From positions 1-8,659 of the forward strand of contig JALSTC010000668.1 in NCBI GenBank assembly GCA_026983935.1: a stretch of DNA of 8,659 nt, written 5' to 3'. Shown here piece after piece: positions 1-5,247 of this stretch (position 1 is the first letter of the stretch; every line of letters begins with the position of its first letter). Source of the stretch: Ardenticatenia bacterium (GTDB lineage Bacteria; Chloroflexota; Anaerolineae; Aggregatilineales; Ch27). The notes beneath the pieces were generated by a model that searched no databases, had not been told where the DNA came from, and was given only the letters and a program-made list of their open reading frames with translations. The position numbers and the translations under genes were made by a program.

Positions 1-2
1 TG

Positions 3-347
3 ATCGGGCTGGTGACCATCGCCGCCGAGTTTATCATCAGCGGCGGCGGGCCGGAGTGGGGGCTGCCGCCGCTGATCACCATCTTCCTGCTGCTGGCCAT
101 CGTGGCGCTGGGCGGCTGGCTGGCGCTGCGAGTTGGCGGAGGCATCGTGCGCGTCTCAGAGCGACATCAACTGGCGCTGGCAGCAGGGGTGCTCACCTGG
201 TTTGTCATGCTGGCTCCCCTGCAGGAAATGGACAGCACCCGCCCGGACAACACCACCGGGATGGCGCTGGTCGGGCTGGTGATGCTGGCCTTCCTGCTGT
301 GGCTCGGTCGGCGTGTGTGGCGCAGGACGCGGTGGGGCGAAGTATGA
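3..347 (+). CDS. Small integral membrane protein, 5' partial, function unknown
   Basis: The reading frame is open to the left edge of the window, so the true start lies upstream and only the C-terminal ~114 residues are visible. A GTG at 12 is in frame but has no ribosome binding site ahead of it. The visible part has three hydrophobic stretches: one around LITIFLLLAIVALGGWLAL, one around LALAAGVLTWFVMLAPL, and one around MALVGLVMLAFLLWL. A short polar loop (QEMDSTRPDNTTG) separates the last two, and the protein ends in a basic tail (RRVWRRTRWGEV) that probably faces the cytoplasm. It is most likely a multi-pass inner-membrane protein. I do not recognise the family. The next gene is on the same strand 104 bases downstream and has its own candidate promoter, so co-transcription is possible but not required. 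No terminator hairpin is visible straight after the stop codon. Confidence 0.6.
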   Translation: MGLVTIAAEFIISGGGPEWGLPPLITIFLLLAIVALGGWLALRVGGGIVRVSERHQLALAAGVLTWFVMLAPLQEMDSTRPDNTTGMALVGLVMLAFLLWLGRRVWRRTRWGEV

Positions 348-367
348 GCGCCATAGGGCAGGACTTT

Positions 368-396
368 TCGACATTCCACCCAAATAGTGCCACAAT
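368..396 (+). promoter_or_regulatory. Candidate sigma-70-type promoter for the DUF6391-type gene
   Basis: TCGACA at 368-373 matches five of six positions of the -35 consensus. It is followed by a 17-base spacer and CACAAT at 391-396, which matches four of six positions of the -10 consensus. Transcription would start near 403, giving a leader of about 50 bases before the ATG at 452. The leader holds a small inverted repeat, GCCTC at 416-420 against GAGGC at 429-433. This is a pattern match only. Confidence 0.33.
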
Positions 397-451
397 AGCG
401 AGTCGTATCGAAAGCGCCTCTACAGCGTGAGGCTGAACCTGAGCGGATACC

Positions 452-1009
452 ATGCAACTGATCGAAAATCTGGCGATCCTCGCCCAACCGATTCTGAACA
501 TCCCCATGATCCGGCGCATCCGGCGCAATCATGGCCTGGAACATGCCACCATTCACATCCTGTCGCGGGGCAAGAGCAGCCTGCGCATGGCCGGGCGCAG
601 CGATGATCGCGGCTTCTACCTGTACGGTGACATCAGCACCGGCGAAGTGACGCAGGCCGTCAGCGAAGCGCTGCGGCGGATGCAAAGCGGGGAACACAAC
701 CTGGCGATCCATCCCAACTGCGGCACGAATCTGGTCACCACGGGGATGCTGTCTGCGCTGGCGGCGCTGGTGGGCACTGCCGGGATGCAGCGCGACTGGC
801 GCGACCGTATGGAGCGCTTCCCCACTGTCGTCCTGCTGATCATCGCCGCGCTGATCGTCGCGCCGGGCATCGGCACGGCCTTTCAGCGCTACTTCACCAC
901 GCTGGGCGAGCCGGGCGACCTGCACGTCGTGGACATCCAGCGCCGCGAGGTCACCACGCCCCTCGGCGGCAAGATGATCATTCACCGCGTGGAGACAGCC
1001 GGGGGGTAA
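452..1009 (+). CDS. DUF6391-type membrane protein
   Basis: The 185-residue product matches what I remember of DUF6391 proteins of Cyanobacteria and Chloroflexota, whose function is unknown. Three conserved blocks are visible: NHGLEHATIH at residues 26-35, GFYLYGDIST at 54-63 and HPNCGTNLV at 87-95. Two hydrophobic segments follow, about 94-111 and 124-142, and then a short soluble tail. The family therefore looks like an N-terminal soluble domain anchored by a C-terminal membrane hairpin. The cluster H27, E30, H31, H35, H87 and C90 could bind a metal, but that is inference. The start is ATG 452, because the conserved block begins only 25 residues later; the upstream GAGCGG is a weak ribosome binding site. 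The gene ends 69 bases before a convergent gene, with a shared terminator between them. Neighbouring genes give no clue to its role. Confidence 0.85.
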   Translation: MQLIENLAILAQPILNIPMIRRIRRNHGLEHATIHILSRGKSSLRMAGRSDDRGFYLYGDISTGEVTQAVSEALRRMQSGEHNLAIHPNCGTNLVTTGMLSALAALVGTAGMQRDWRDRMERFPTVVLLIIAALIVAPGIGTAFQRYFTTLGEPGDLHVVDIQRREVTTPLGGKMIIHRVETAGG

Positions 1010-1031
1010 CGCCCGACCTCACAGAGACCAT

Positions 1032-1065
1032 AAAAAACACCGGGCGGGGCAGGACCTCGCCCGGT
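1032..1065. terminator. Bidirectional intrinsic terminator between convergent genes
   Basis: ACCGGGCG (1039-1046) and CGCCCGGT (1058-1065) form a perfect 8-bp stem with an 11-base loop. Six A residues at 1032-1037 become a U6 tract on the minus strand, so it is a strong terminator for the epimerase gene ending at 1079. On the plus strand only a short T run (1065-1067) follows, so termination of the DUF6391-type gene would be weaker. Confidence 0.8.
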
Positions 1066-1078
1066 TTGCTATGCCACC

Positions 1079-2104
1079 TCAGACCGTCTCCGCGTAGCGC
1101 CGCTTGATGTTCGGGATGAGGTATTCCTCAAAGGCGCGCTGCTGGTCATAATCCGGCTGCCAGCCCCAGTCCCTGCGGGCGCGGCTGTCATCCTGGTCAA
1201 GCGGCCAGCTATCCACGATGCCCTGCCGCTTGTCATCCGGCTTGAATGTGATCTGCGCCTCCGGGAAGGCGCTCTTGACCAGCGCATAGATCTCTCCCGC
1301 CGAGGGGTTGAAGCTGGTCACGTTGTAAACATAGGTCGTGAGGTTCTCCCTGGGTGCACGTTCCAGGTCAAGCAGCGCCTTGACGGCGTCCGGCATGGCC
1401 ATGAACGGCATCCGCGTATCTTCCCGCACGAAGCAGGCATACGGCTCACCTTTAGCCGCGGCATGCAGCATTTCCGGGCCGTAGTCGCTGGTGCCGCCGC
1501 TGGGCATGGTGAAGGCGCTGATCAGGCCGGGGAAGCGAATGGCCCGGAAGTCAATATGATCCACCTGCTGCCGGGCGGCAAGCTGGCGATAGTGGCGGGC
1601 GTAGTAGCGGCCCAGATGCTCCGCATAGAGCTTGTTGCAGCCGTACATGGTCGTCGGGACGTTCCACTCCCATTCTTTGACCGCCCCCACCTTCGCTTTT
1701 GTCTCCAGATCAGGCAGGCCGTAAACGGCGATCGAGCTGGGGAAGATAAAGCGCACGGGCCGCCCCATCCAGCTTGACTGATCAACGGCCAGCTTGAGCA
1801 GATTGAGCGTGCCGTCCACATTGACGTGATGGGCAGCTTCCGGCGTGAACTCCGCGCGTGTGGAAAGCAGCGCCGCCAGATGAAAAATGCGCGGGATGGA
1901 ATACTCCGAGACCAGTCGATCCAGCAGGGCCTTGTCCAGAATATCACCCTGCAGCGCAAGCTGGCAGCGCCTGCGCAGCGGCTTGGGCAGCGGCTTGATG
2001 TCCAGCGCCAGGATGTTGTTCACGCCGCTGTCGGAGAGCTGTGTGATCAGCGCCTGGCCCATTTCGCCGCCCGCGCCGGTGATTAGCACAACCTCTTTGC
2101 GCAT
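1079..2104 (-). CDS. NAD-dependent epimerase/dehydratase, short-chain L-threonine 3-dehydrogenase-like
   Basis: This is a 341-residue extended short-chain dehydrogenase/reductase. The Rossmann motif is G10xxG13xxG16, followed by D35 at the end of the second strand, which favours NAD over NADP. The catalytic set is S123/S124 in FPSSIAVYG plus Y154 and K158 in MYGCNK. FPGLIS (191-196) and the GGTSDYG stretch that follows (203-209) resemble the UDP-galactose-epimerase-like L-threonine 3-dehydrogenases, which oxidise L-threonine to 2-amino-3-oxobutyrate with NAD. Those enzymes are usually about 310-320 residues, so this one is slightly long. The substrate is therefore a family-level inference; a sugar-nucleotide epimerase is the main alternative. 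The 2-amino-3-oxobutyrate CoA ligase gene (kbl) that often accompanies this enzyme is not in the window. The start is fixed by AAGGAGG at 2109-2115 on the minus strand, four bases before the ATG. Confidence 0.88.
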   Translation of the reverse strand: MRKEVVLITGAGGEMGQALITQLSDSGVNNILALDIKPLPKPLRRRCQLALQGDILDKALLDRLVSEYSIPRIFHLAALLSTRAEFTPEAAHHVNVDGTLNLLKLAVDQSSWMGRPVRFIFPSSIAVYGLPDLETKAKVGAVKEWEWNVPTTMYGCNKLYAEHLGRYYARHYRQLAARQQVDHIDFRAIRFPGLISAFTMPSGGTSDYGPEMLHAAAKGEPYACFVREDTRMPFMAMPDAVKALLDLERAPRENLTTYVYNVTSFNPSAGEIYALVKSAFPEAQITFKPDDKRQGIVDSWPLDQDDSRARRDWGWQPDYDQQRAFEEYLIPNIKRRYAETV

Positions 2105-2344
2105 GAAGCCTCCTTATTGTGAGAACCGTTCCGCGTTTCCCTTCGGAAGAATCGGGCCTTTGCTTACCGGCAGCGATTCGGGCAAATTACACAATGCCTC
2201 ATGTGCATTCTAGCAAGTCATCACGCCCCCTGCCAGCGCCAATGCTCCTGAGCCGGTAAGAAAAAGGGCACCAACAGGCTCTAAAAGAGTAGTTGCAAAA
2301 CACAATTCGCTTTTTACTTTCTGAACCAGAGGGGGTACAGAACA
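2105..2344. promoter_or_regulatory. Divergent intergenic region between the epimerase and the Met-rich protein
   Basis: This 240-base gap must carry the promoters of two divergent genes. On the minus strand TTGCTA (2216-2211) and TGTAAT (2191-2186) are a possible -35/-10 pair, but the 19-base spacer is long, so support is weak. On the plus strand AGAGGGGG at 2328-2335 is a clear ribosome binding site nine bases before ATG 2345, but no convincing -35/-10 pair was found. No small gene is visible. An inverted repeat inside the gap is listed separately. Confidence 0.4.
2154..2269. repeat. Inverted repeat with 9-bp perfect arms
   Basis: CTTACCGGC (2163-2171) and GCCGGTAAG (2252-2260) are perfect inverted copies 80 bases apart. 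The similarity continues imperfectly outwards: GGGCCTTT on the left against AAAAAGGGC on the right, allowing one gap and two mismatches. No flanking target duplication is apparent. It may be a paired operator, a long-range RNA stem or the remains of a small element. Confidence 0.35.
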
Positions 2345-2815
2345 ATGGACTTCAATTTAATCGCAGCAGTGATCGCCGGGCTGGTGGGCACAGTGGTGAT
2401 CACTGCCATGATGGCCATGGGGCCGCGCATGGGGATGCCCAAGATGGATATGCCCGCCATGCTGGGCAGCATGTTCGGCGCGCCGGGCAGCAAGGCCATG
2501 GGCATGGGCATGCACCTGATGCTGGGGGCAGTCTTTGCCGTGATCTACGCGCTGCTGTTCCCGGTGATCGGGGGCAACATCATCGTGCTGGGGCTGATCT
2601 TCGGCATTGTGCACTGGCTGATCGTCGGCATGGCCATGGGCATGATGCCCATGATGCACGCCGGGATTCGCTCCGGTGATGTGGCCGCGCCCGGCCTTTA
2701 CATGACCGCCAGCGGCGGCACAATGGGCTTCATGGGCGGGCTGATGGGGCACATGGTGTTTGGCGTCGTCGTGGGGATCGTCTACGGCCTGCTGGCGGGG
2801 GGCTTCGCCGCGTAG
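2345..2815 (+). CDS. Methionine-rich four-helix membrane protein, DUF6789-like
   Basis: The 156-residue product is strongly hydrophobic, with four likely membrane segments at about 5-25, 57-76, 78-100 and 132-152. Twenty-five residues are methionine (16 percent), many in M-x-M or M-M patterns (MGPRMGMPKMDMPAML at 25-40, MGMGMHLML at 52-60, GMAMGMMPMMH at 95-105). Histidines 57, 90, 105 and 136 lie within or beside helices. The stretch PRMGMPKMDMPAMLG and the later G-rich helices recall small DUF6789-type membrane proteins, an assignment from memory with moderate certainty. Function is unknown; soft-metal (copper or silver) binding is possible but may only reflect composition. The ATG is supported by AGAGGGGG at 2328-2335. 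The gene stands alone, divergent from the epimerase and convergent with the Cys-rich gene, and is followed five bases later by the start of a hairpin series ending in a terminator. Confidence 0.82.
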   Translation: MDFNLIAAVIAGLVGTVVITAMMAMGPRMGMPKMDMPAMLGSMFGAPGSKAMGMGMHLMLGAVFAVIYALLFPVIGGNIIVLGLIFGIVHWLIVGMAMGMMPMMHAGIRSGDVAAPGLYMTASGGTMGFMGGLMGHMVFGVVVGIVYGLLAGGFAA

Positions 2816-2819
2816 CAGC

Positions 2820-2891
2820 CAGCGCTTTTCATCGACGGCATCGAAGCGCTGTCAGGGAAGAAATATTCCCGGCAGCGCTTCGGCGCTTTTT
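2820..2891 (+). terminator. Terminator region with three mutually exclusive hairpins
   Basis: The 3' element is a classic intrinsic terminator: AGCGC (2874-2878), a cUUCGg tetraloop (2879-2882), GCGCT (2883-2887) and four further T residues. Its 5' arm also belongs to a longer stem, CGAAGCGCTG (2842-2851) with CAGCGCTTCG (2873-2882), which encloses a second 5-bp stem (2855-2859 with 2866-2870). The 5' arm of that long stem can in turn pair with CAGCGCTT at 2820-2827. Neighbouring hairpins cannot coexist. The element lies just past the methionine-rich gene and serves as its terminator. Confidence 0.75.
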
Positions 2892-2900
2892 GCTGTGTGA

Positions 2901-3104
2901 TTACCGCCGATCGTCCCACAGCGTCCCGCCGTGCGGCAGCAGATTCTCCGGCACCGGCTGACCGGCGCGGCGAAGCTGGAGCCGCTCGCAGGTCTCATAG
3001 TCCCCAAGACAGTACATACCCATGTAGACTTTGATGGCGTACCGCTTGAAGTACTTGAAAATCGGGCAGCCCTCCACCATCTCACATTGGCAGCGCGTGG
3101 ACAT
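2901..3104 (-). CDS. Small cysteine-rich protein, function unknown
   Basis: The 67-residue product begins MSTRCQCEMVEGCPIF and has five cysteines, at 5, 7, 13, 32 and 39, giving C-x-C-x5-C then C-x6-C after an aromatic, basic middle (FKYFKRYAIKVYMGMYC, 16-32). The tail holds GQPVPENLLPHGG. The pattern of a CPxF turn, a YC-x-GDY-x-x-C block and a VPxxL-x-P tail resembles short uncharacterised cysteine-rich proteins I recall from many bacteria; I cannot name the family. There is no signal peptide or membrane segment, so it should be cytoplasmic, where the cysteines could hold zinc or an iron-sulfur cluster (inference). ATG 3104 is the natural start, but only a weak GGAA lies before it. A TATAAT on the minus strand at 3165-3160 is a plausible -10. 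Despite its size it fills an otherwise empty gap and looks real. Confidence 0.72.
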   Translation of the reverse strand: MSTRCQCEMVEGCPIFKYFKRYAIKVYMGMYCLGDYETCERLQLRRAGQPVPENLLPHGGTLWDDRR

Positions 3105-3159
3105 CGTTCCGTTCTTTCGTCCTCACATCAATTCGTGATTTATTTCACATTTCAACCTC

Positions 3160-3167
3160 ATTATAAA
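3160..3167. promoter_or_regulatory. -10 element usable on both strands
   Basis: Minus-strand TATAAT (3165-3160) is a perfect -10 for the cysteine-rich gene and implies a leader of about 50 bases. The overlapping plus-strand TATAAA (3162-3167), with a poor TTTATT 17 bases upstream, could drive a transcript into the structured leader at 3183-3310. Neither strand has a good -35 element. Confidence 0.35.
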
Positions 3168-3182
3168 CCAGAATATCCGCAG

Positions 3183-3310
3183 CGGGATCGCTTTTGCCGA
3201 TCGTCAGCGCCAGTTGTGACGATCATCCCGGCTGAGGAGGGACAGGCCCGGTTCAAACCGGACTTTGCAGAGGTGGCGATAAGCATCAGTCCGGATCCAT
3301 CCGGACTTTT
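3183..3310 (+). ncRNA. Structured leader with alternative terminator and antiterminator (riboswitch- or attenuator-like)
   Basis: Four pairings are visible. First, CGGGAT (3183-3188) with ATCCCG (3225-3230) encloses GATCGTCA (3199-3206) with TGACGATC (3217-3224); together they make a 14-bp bulged stem. Second, CCGGT (3248-3252) pairs with ACCGG (3257-3261) across a TCAA loop. Third, AGTCCGGA (3288-3295) pairs with TCCGGACT (3300-3307) across a TCCA loop and runs into a T tract, forming an intrinsic terminator. Fourth, CCGGACT at 3258-3264 is a second copy of the terminator 3' arm and can instead pair with 3288-3294, which would abolish the terminator. This matches the usual expression platform of a riboswitch or attenuator, but no known aptamer fits. 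It could equally be a short stand-alone RNA ending at about 3310, because the glycosyltransferase has a separate promoter downstream. Confidence 0.45.
3288..3310 (+). terminator. Intrinsic terminator upstream of the glycosyltransferase
   Basis: A perfect 8-bp stem with a TCCA tetraloop is followed by TTT. No protein gene ends upstream on the plus strand after the terminator at 2874-2891, so this one must act on a leader or small RNA. It insulates the promoter at 3363 from upstream transcription. Confidence 0.65.
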
Positions 3311-3362
3311 CCTGCTCAGTCCTGGAATTTATTCCGGGGCATGCTGTGCGCGTCCGGGGATT

Positions 3363-3371
3363 TGCTATAAT
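3363..3371 (+). promoter_or_regulatory. Extended -10 promoter of the glycosyltransferase gene
   Basis: TGCTATAAT at 3363-3371 is a perfect TGnTATAAT extended -10 element. The -35 region at 17 bases (GCTGTG) is poor, which is typical of extended -10 promoters. Transcription would start near 3378, giving a leader of about 40 bases that includes the ribosome binding site GAGGAAAG at 3400-3407. Confidence 0.6.
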
Positions 3372-3416
3372 GCCCCTACCTGGCTATCCCAAAGGGTTTG
3401 AGGAAAGCGGCGGATT

Positions 3417-4475
3417 ATGGCCGATGCGGCAGCCTATCCCCTGGTCTCGATCATCATGCCGGTGCGCAATGAAGCGGGCTTCATCGCCCGCACGCTGGGG
3501 GCCGTGCTGGACCAGGACTATCCTCCTGACCGCATGGAGATTCTGATCATTGATGACGGCTCCACCGACGACACGCGGGCGGTCATTGCCGGGCTGCCGG
3601 GCGCGGAGCGGGTGCGCATTCTGGACGGGCCGGGCGGCCTGGTGCCGCGGGCGCTGAATATGGGTCTCCGGACAGCGAGGGGCGACATCGTGATCCGGGT
3701 GGACGGGCACGCGGCCATCGCTCCTGATTACGTGCGCCGCTGCGTGGAGCGGCTGCAAAGCGGGGAGGCGGACAACGTCGGCGGGCGATGGATCATTCGC
3801 GGCAAGACGCCCATCGAACAGGCCATCGCCGCCGCGATGACCTCTCCCTTCGGTGTGGGCGGCGCGCAGTGGCGGCACAGCACCCTCCCCCGCGAAACGG
3901 ATACCGTCCCTTTTGGCGCTTACTGGCGGGAGGCGCTGCTGCGGCTGGGCGGCTTTGATGAACGGCTGGTGCGCAACCAGGACTACGAACTGAACTGGCG
4001 GCTGCGGGCAGCAGGTGGGCGCATCCTCTATGATCCGGCCATCTACTCGATATACCATGTCAAGCGGGACTGGCGCGGCCTGTGGCGGCAGTACTACCAG
4101 TACGGTATGTGGAAGGCGCGGGTCATCAGAATGCACCCGCACTCCTGGCGCTGGCGGCATCTGGTCGCCCCGGCCTTTGTGGGGGGGATGATCGGCAGCG
4201 CAGTACTGGCGATCGTGCTGAGGCCGGCACGCTGGCTGCTGGCAGCAGGGCTGCTGAGCTACGCACTGGCCGCCCTGATCATGGCCGCCCTGACGGCGGC
4301 GCGGCGCGGCTGGCGGCATCTGCCGCGCCTGCCGCTGATCTTCGCCGTTCTGCATATAAGCTGGGGGCTGGGATTCTGGCGTGGACTGTTCATGCCGCGC
4401 CTGGAACCGCTGCCTGTTCCGGATCGGCTGTACGAATCACAACGGGGACGCGATGCTGCGTCCCCGCCAGGTTGA
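3417..4475 (+). CDS. Glycosyltransferase family 2, ExoA-like, membrane-anchored
   Basis: The 352-residue product has an N-terminal GT-A domain: VSIIMPVRNE (10-19), the nucleotide-binding IIDDGSTDD (44-52), and RVDGHA (94-99), in which D96-x-H98 takes the place of the usual DxD metal motif, as in ExoA-type enzymes. The acceptor/base region is NQDYELNWRLR (187-197), and QYYQYGMWK (225-233) corresponds to the Q/RxxRW-like block of processive and ExoA-like transferases. Three membrane segments follow, at about 249-268, 273-292 and 305-322. The enzyme probably transfers a sugar from a nucleotide donor to a lipid-linked or surface polysaccharide precursor at the cytoplasmic membrane face; the exact sugar cannot be read. 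Start ATG 3417 has GAGGAAAG nine bases upstream. No other polysaccharide gene adjoins it, which is unusual for this family. A 9-bp hairpin occupies its last codons. Confidence 0.9.
   Translation: MADAAAYPLVSIIMPVRNEAGFIARTLGAVLDQDYPPDRMEILIIDDGSTDDTRAVIAGLPGAERVRILDGPGGLVPRALNMGLRTARGDIVIRVDGHAAIAPDYVRRCVERLQSGEADNVGGRWIIRGKTPIEQAIAAAMTSPFGVGGAQWRHSTLPRETDTVPFGAYWREALLRLGGFDERLVRNQDYELNWRLRAAGGRILYDPAIYSIYHVKRDWRGLWRQYYQYGMWKARVIRMHPHSWRWRHLVAPAFVGGMIGSAVLAIVLRPARWLLAAGLLSYALAALIMAALTAARRGWRHLPRLPLIFAVLHISWGLGFWRGLFMPRLEPLPVPDRLYESQRGRDAASPPG
4443..4466. terminator. Strong hairpin inside the end of the glycosyltransferase gene
   Basis: CGGGGACGC (4443-4451) and GCGTCCCCG (4458-4466) form a perfect 9-bp, GC-rich stem with a 6-base loop. 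It lies within the last codons of the plus-strand gene and 26 bases past the end of the convergent minus-strand gene. Neither side has a U tract, so it is at most an inefficient or Rho-assisted terminator, or a 3' end stabiliser. Confidence 0.4.
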
Positions 4476-4491
4476 GTGCGGCTGCCCCACG

Positions 4492-5175
4492 TTACACGTC
4501 GTCGCCATCATCCGGTTCATCATCTTCGGCCAGCGCCGCGTCAATTTCCGCCCGCAGCCGCTCGGTGGCCGAATACGTGCCGCGCTGCCCGGTGACCGTT
4601 GCGCCTGTGAACAGCGGCTCGTCACCGCGCTTGGGTTTGTCGCCGGGTGAGCCGCCCCGCGCCCCGCGCATCAACATCCAGGCTCCCCAGATGATCAGAA
4701 TCAGCGGCAGCGCATAGCGGCCCAGGCCCAGGCTGGAGAAAATGAAAACCTCAAAGAACGCGCCAAAAACCAGAAAAGCCAGCACCCCGATACGGGTAAG
4801 CGTCAGGCCCGTCCGGTAGCTGCCAGTATTGCCGGTGCGGCGTCCCATGTACATCAGGCCCAGCCCCAGAAACACGGGGTACAGCGTCCAGATATAGGCC
4901 CAGCTTTCCCAGTGTCCGGTGGCACTCTGGTAAAGCAGGATCATGCCGGTGCCGGTGACAATCGCGCCGGGAATCGCCAGTGAAGCCGAGTCCGGGGACC
5001 CGGTCAGCGCGACGTAAAGGAAAACCAGACCCGGCACGATGATAAAGAACGGCCACAGTGTGCCCAGCAGGCTGAAGCTGAGGATGTTCAGGTCGCCCAG
5101 CAAAAACAGCACACCCAGCCCGATCAAGATCAAGGCGGCGGTGATCCGCCCGGTATTCCTGTGCTCCACACTCAT
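4492..5175 (-). CDS. Six-helix membrane protein with LiaI/LiaF-like segments (DUF5668-like)
   Basis: The 227-residue product has six likely membrane segments, at about 11-28, 35-56, 66-83, 92-110, 125-147 and 153-170, then a hydrophilic C-terminal tail that turns strongly acidic (DDEPDDGDD at 218-226). The first pair, LIGLGVLFLLGDLNIL followed by LWPFFIIVPGL, matches the helix-pair pattern of LiaI/LiaF-like (DUF5668) membrane regions, and the last pair (RIGVLAFLVFGAF and YALPLILIIWGAWML) looks like a second copy. LiaF proteins tune cell-envelope stress two-component systems, but no such system is adjacent and the C-terminal LiaF domain is absent, so the role is unknown. The start is strongly set by GAGGAGG at 5181-5187 (minus strand), five bases before the ATG. 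The gene converges on the glycosyltransferase with only 16 bases between stops and diverges from cydC. Confidence 0.85.
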   Translation of the reverse strand: MSVEHRNTGRITAALILIGLGVLFLLGDLNILSFSLLGTLWPFFIIVPGLVFLYVALTGSPDSASLAIPGAIVTGTGMILLYQSATGHWESWAYIWTLYPVFLGLGLMYMGRRTGNTGSYRTGLTLTRIGVLAFLVFGAFFEVFIFSSLGLGRYALPLILIIWGAWMLMRGARGGSPGDKPKRGDEPLFTGATVTGQRGTYSATERLRAEIDAALAEDDEPDDGDDV

Positions 5176-5247
5176 CGTGCCCTCCTCGCGGGTTGCTGCG
5201 TGCGACTTCTTGCTACCCTTCTATACGCACAACTGCCGGGAAAGGTT

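Noticed and set aside
167..985. A 272-residue minus-strand frame opposite the DUF6391-type gene
   Set aside because: Composition is Q/H/R/A-rich without any recognisable fold; the plus strand holds a conserved family in the same interval.
2293..2679. A plus-strand frame overlapping the methionine-rich gene
   Set aside because: It is an out-of-frame H/G/A/D-rich shadow of the ATGGGC-rich codons; the 2345 frame has the ribosome binding site and membrane helices.
3246..3263. GGTTCAAACC resembling a tRNA T-loop
   Set aside because: No acceptor, anticodon or D arm can be built around it; it is a small self-complementary hairpin.
3234..3267. Resemblance to the SAM-I riboswitch P2 region (GAGGGACnGGCCC)
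   Set aside because: Only this short block matches. The following TGAARCC kink-turn half and GCAACC are absent and no P1 stem encloses it, so I do not call SAM-I. An Infernal search with the SAM models would settle it.
2931..3401. A 156-residue plus-strand frame over the leader region
   Set aside because: It covers the antisense of the Cys-rich gene, two hairpins and a promoter, has no ribosome binding site and shows no family pattern.
3384..4355. A 323-residue minus-strand frame opposite the glycosyltransferase
   Set aside because: Same antisense artefact; the plus-strand frame has a complete GT2 domain and a good ribosome binding site.
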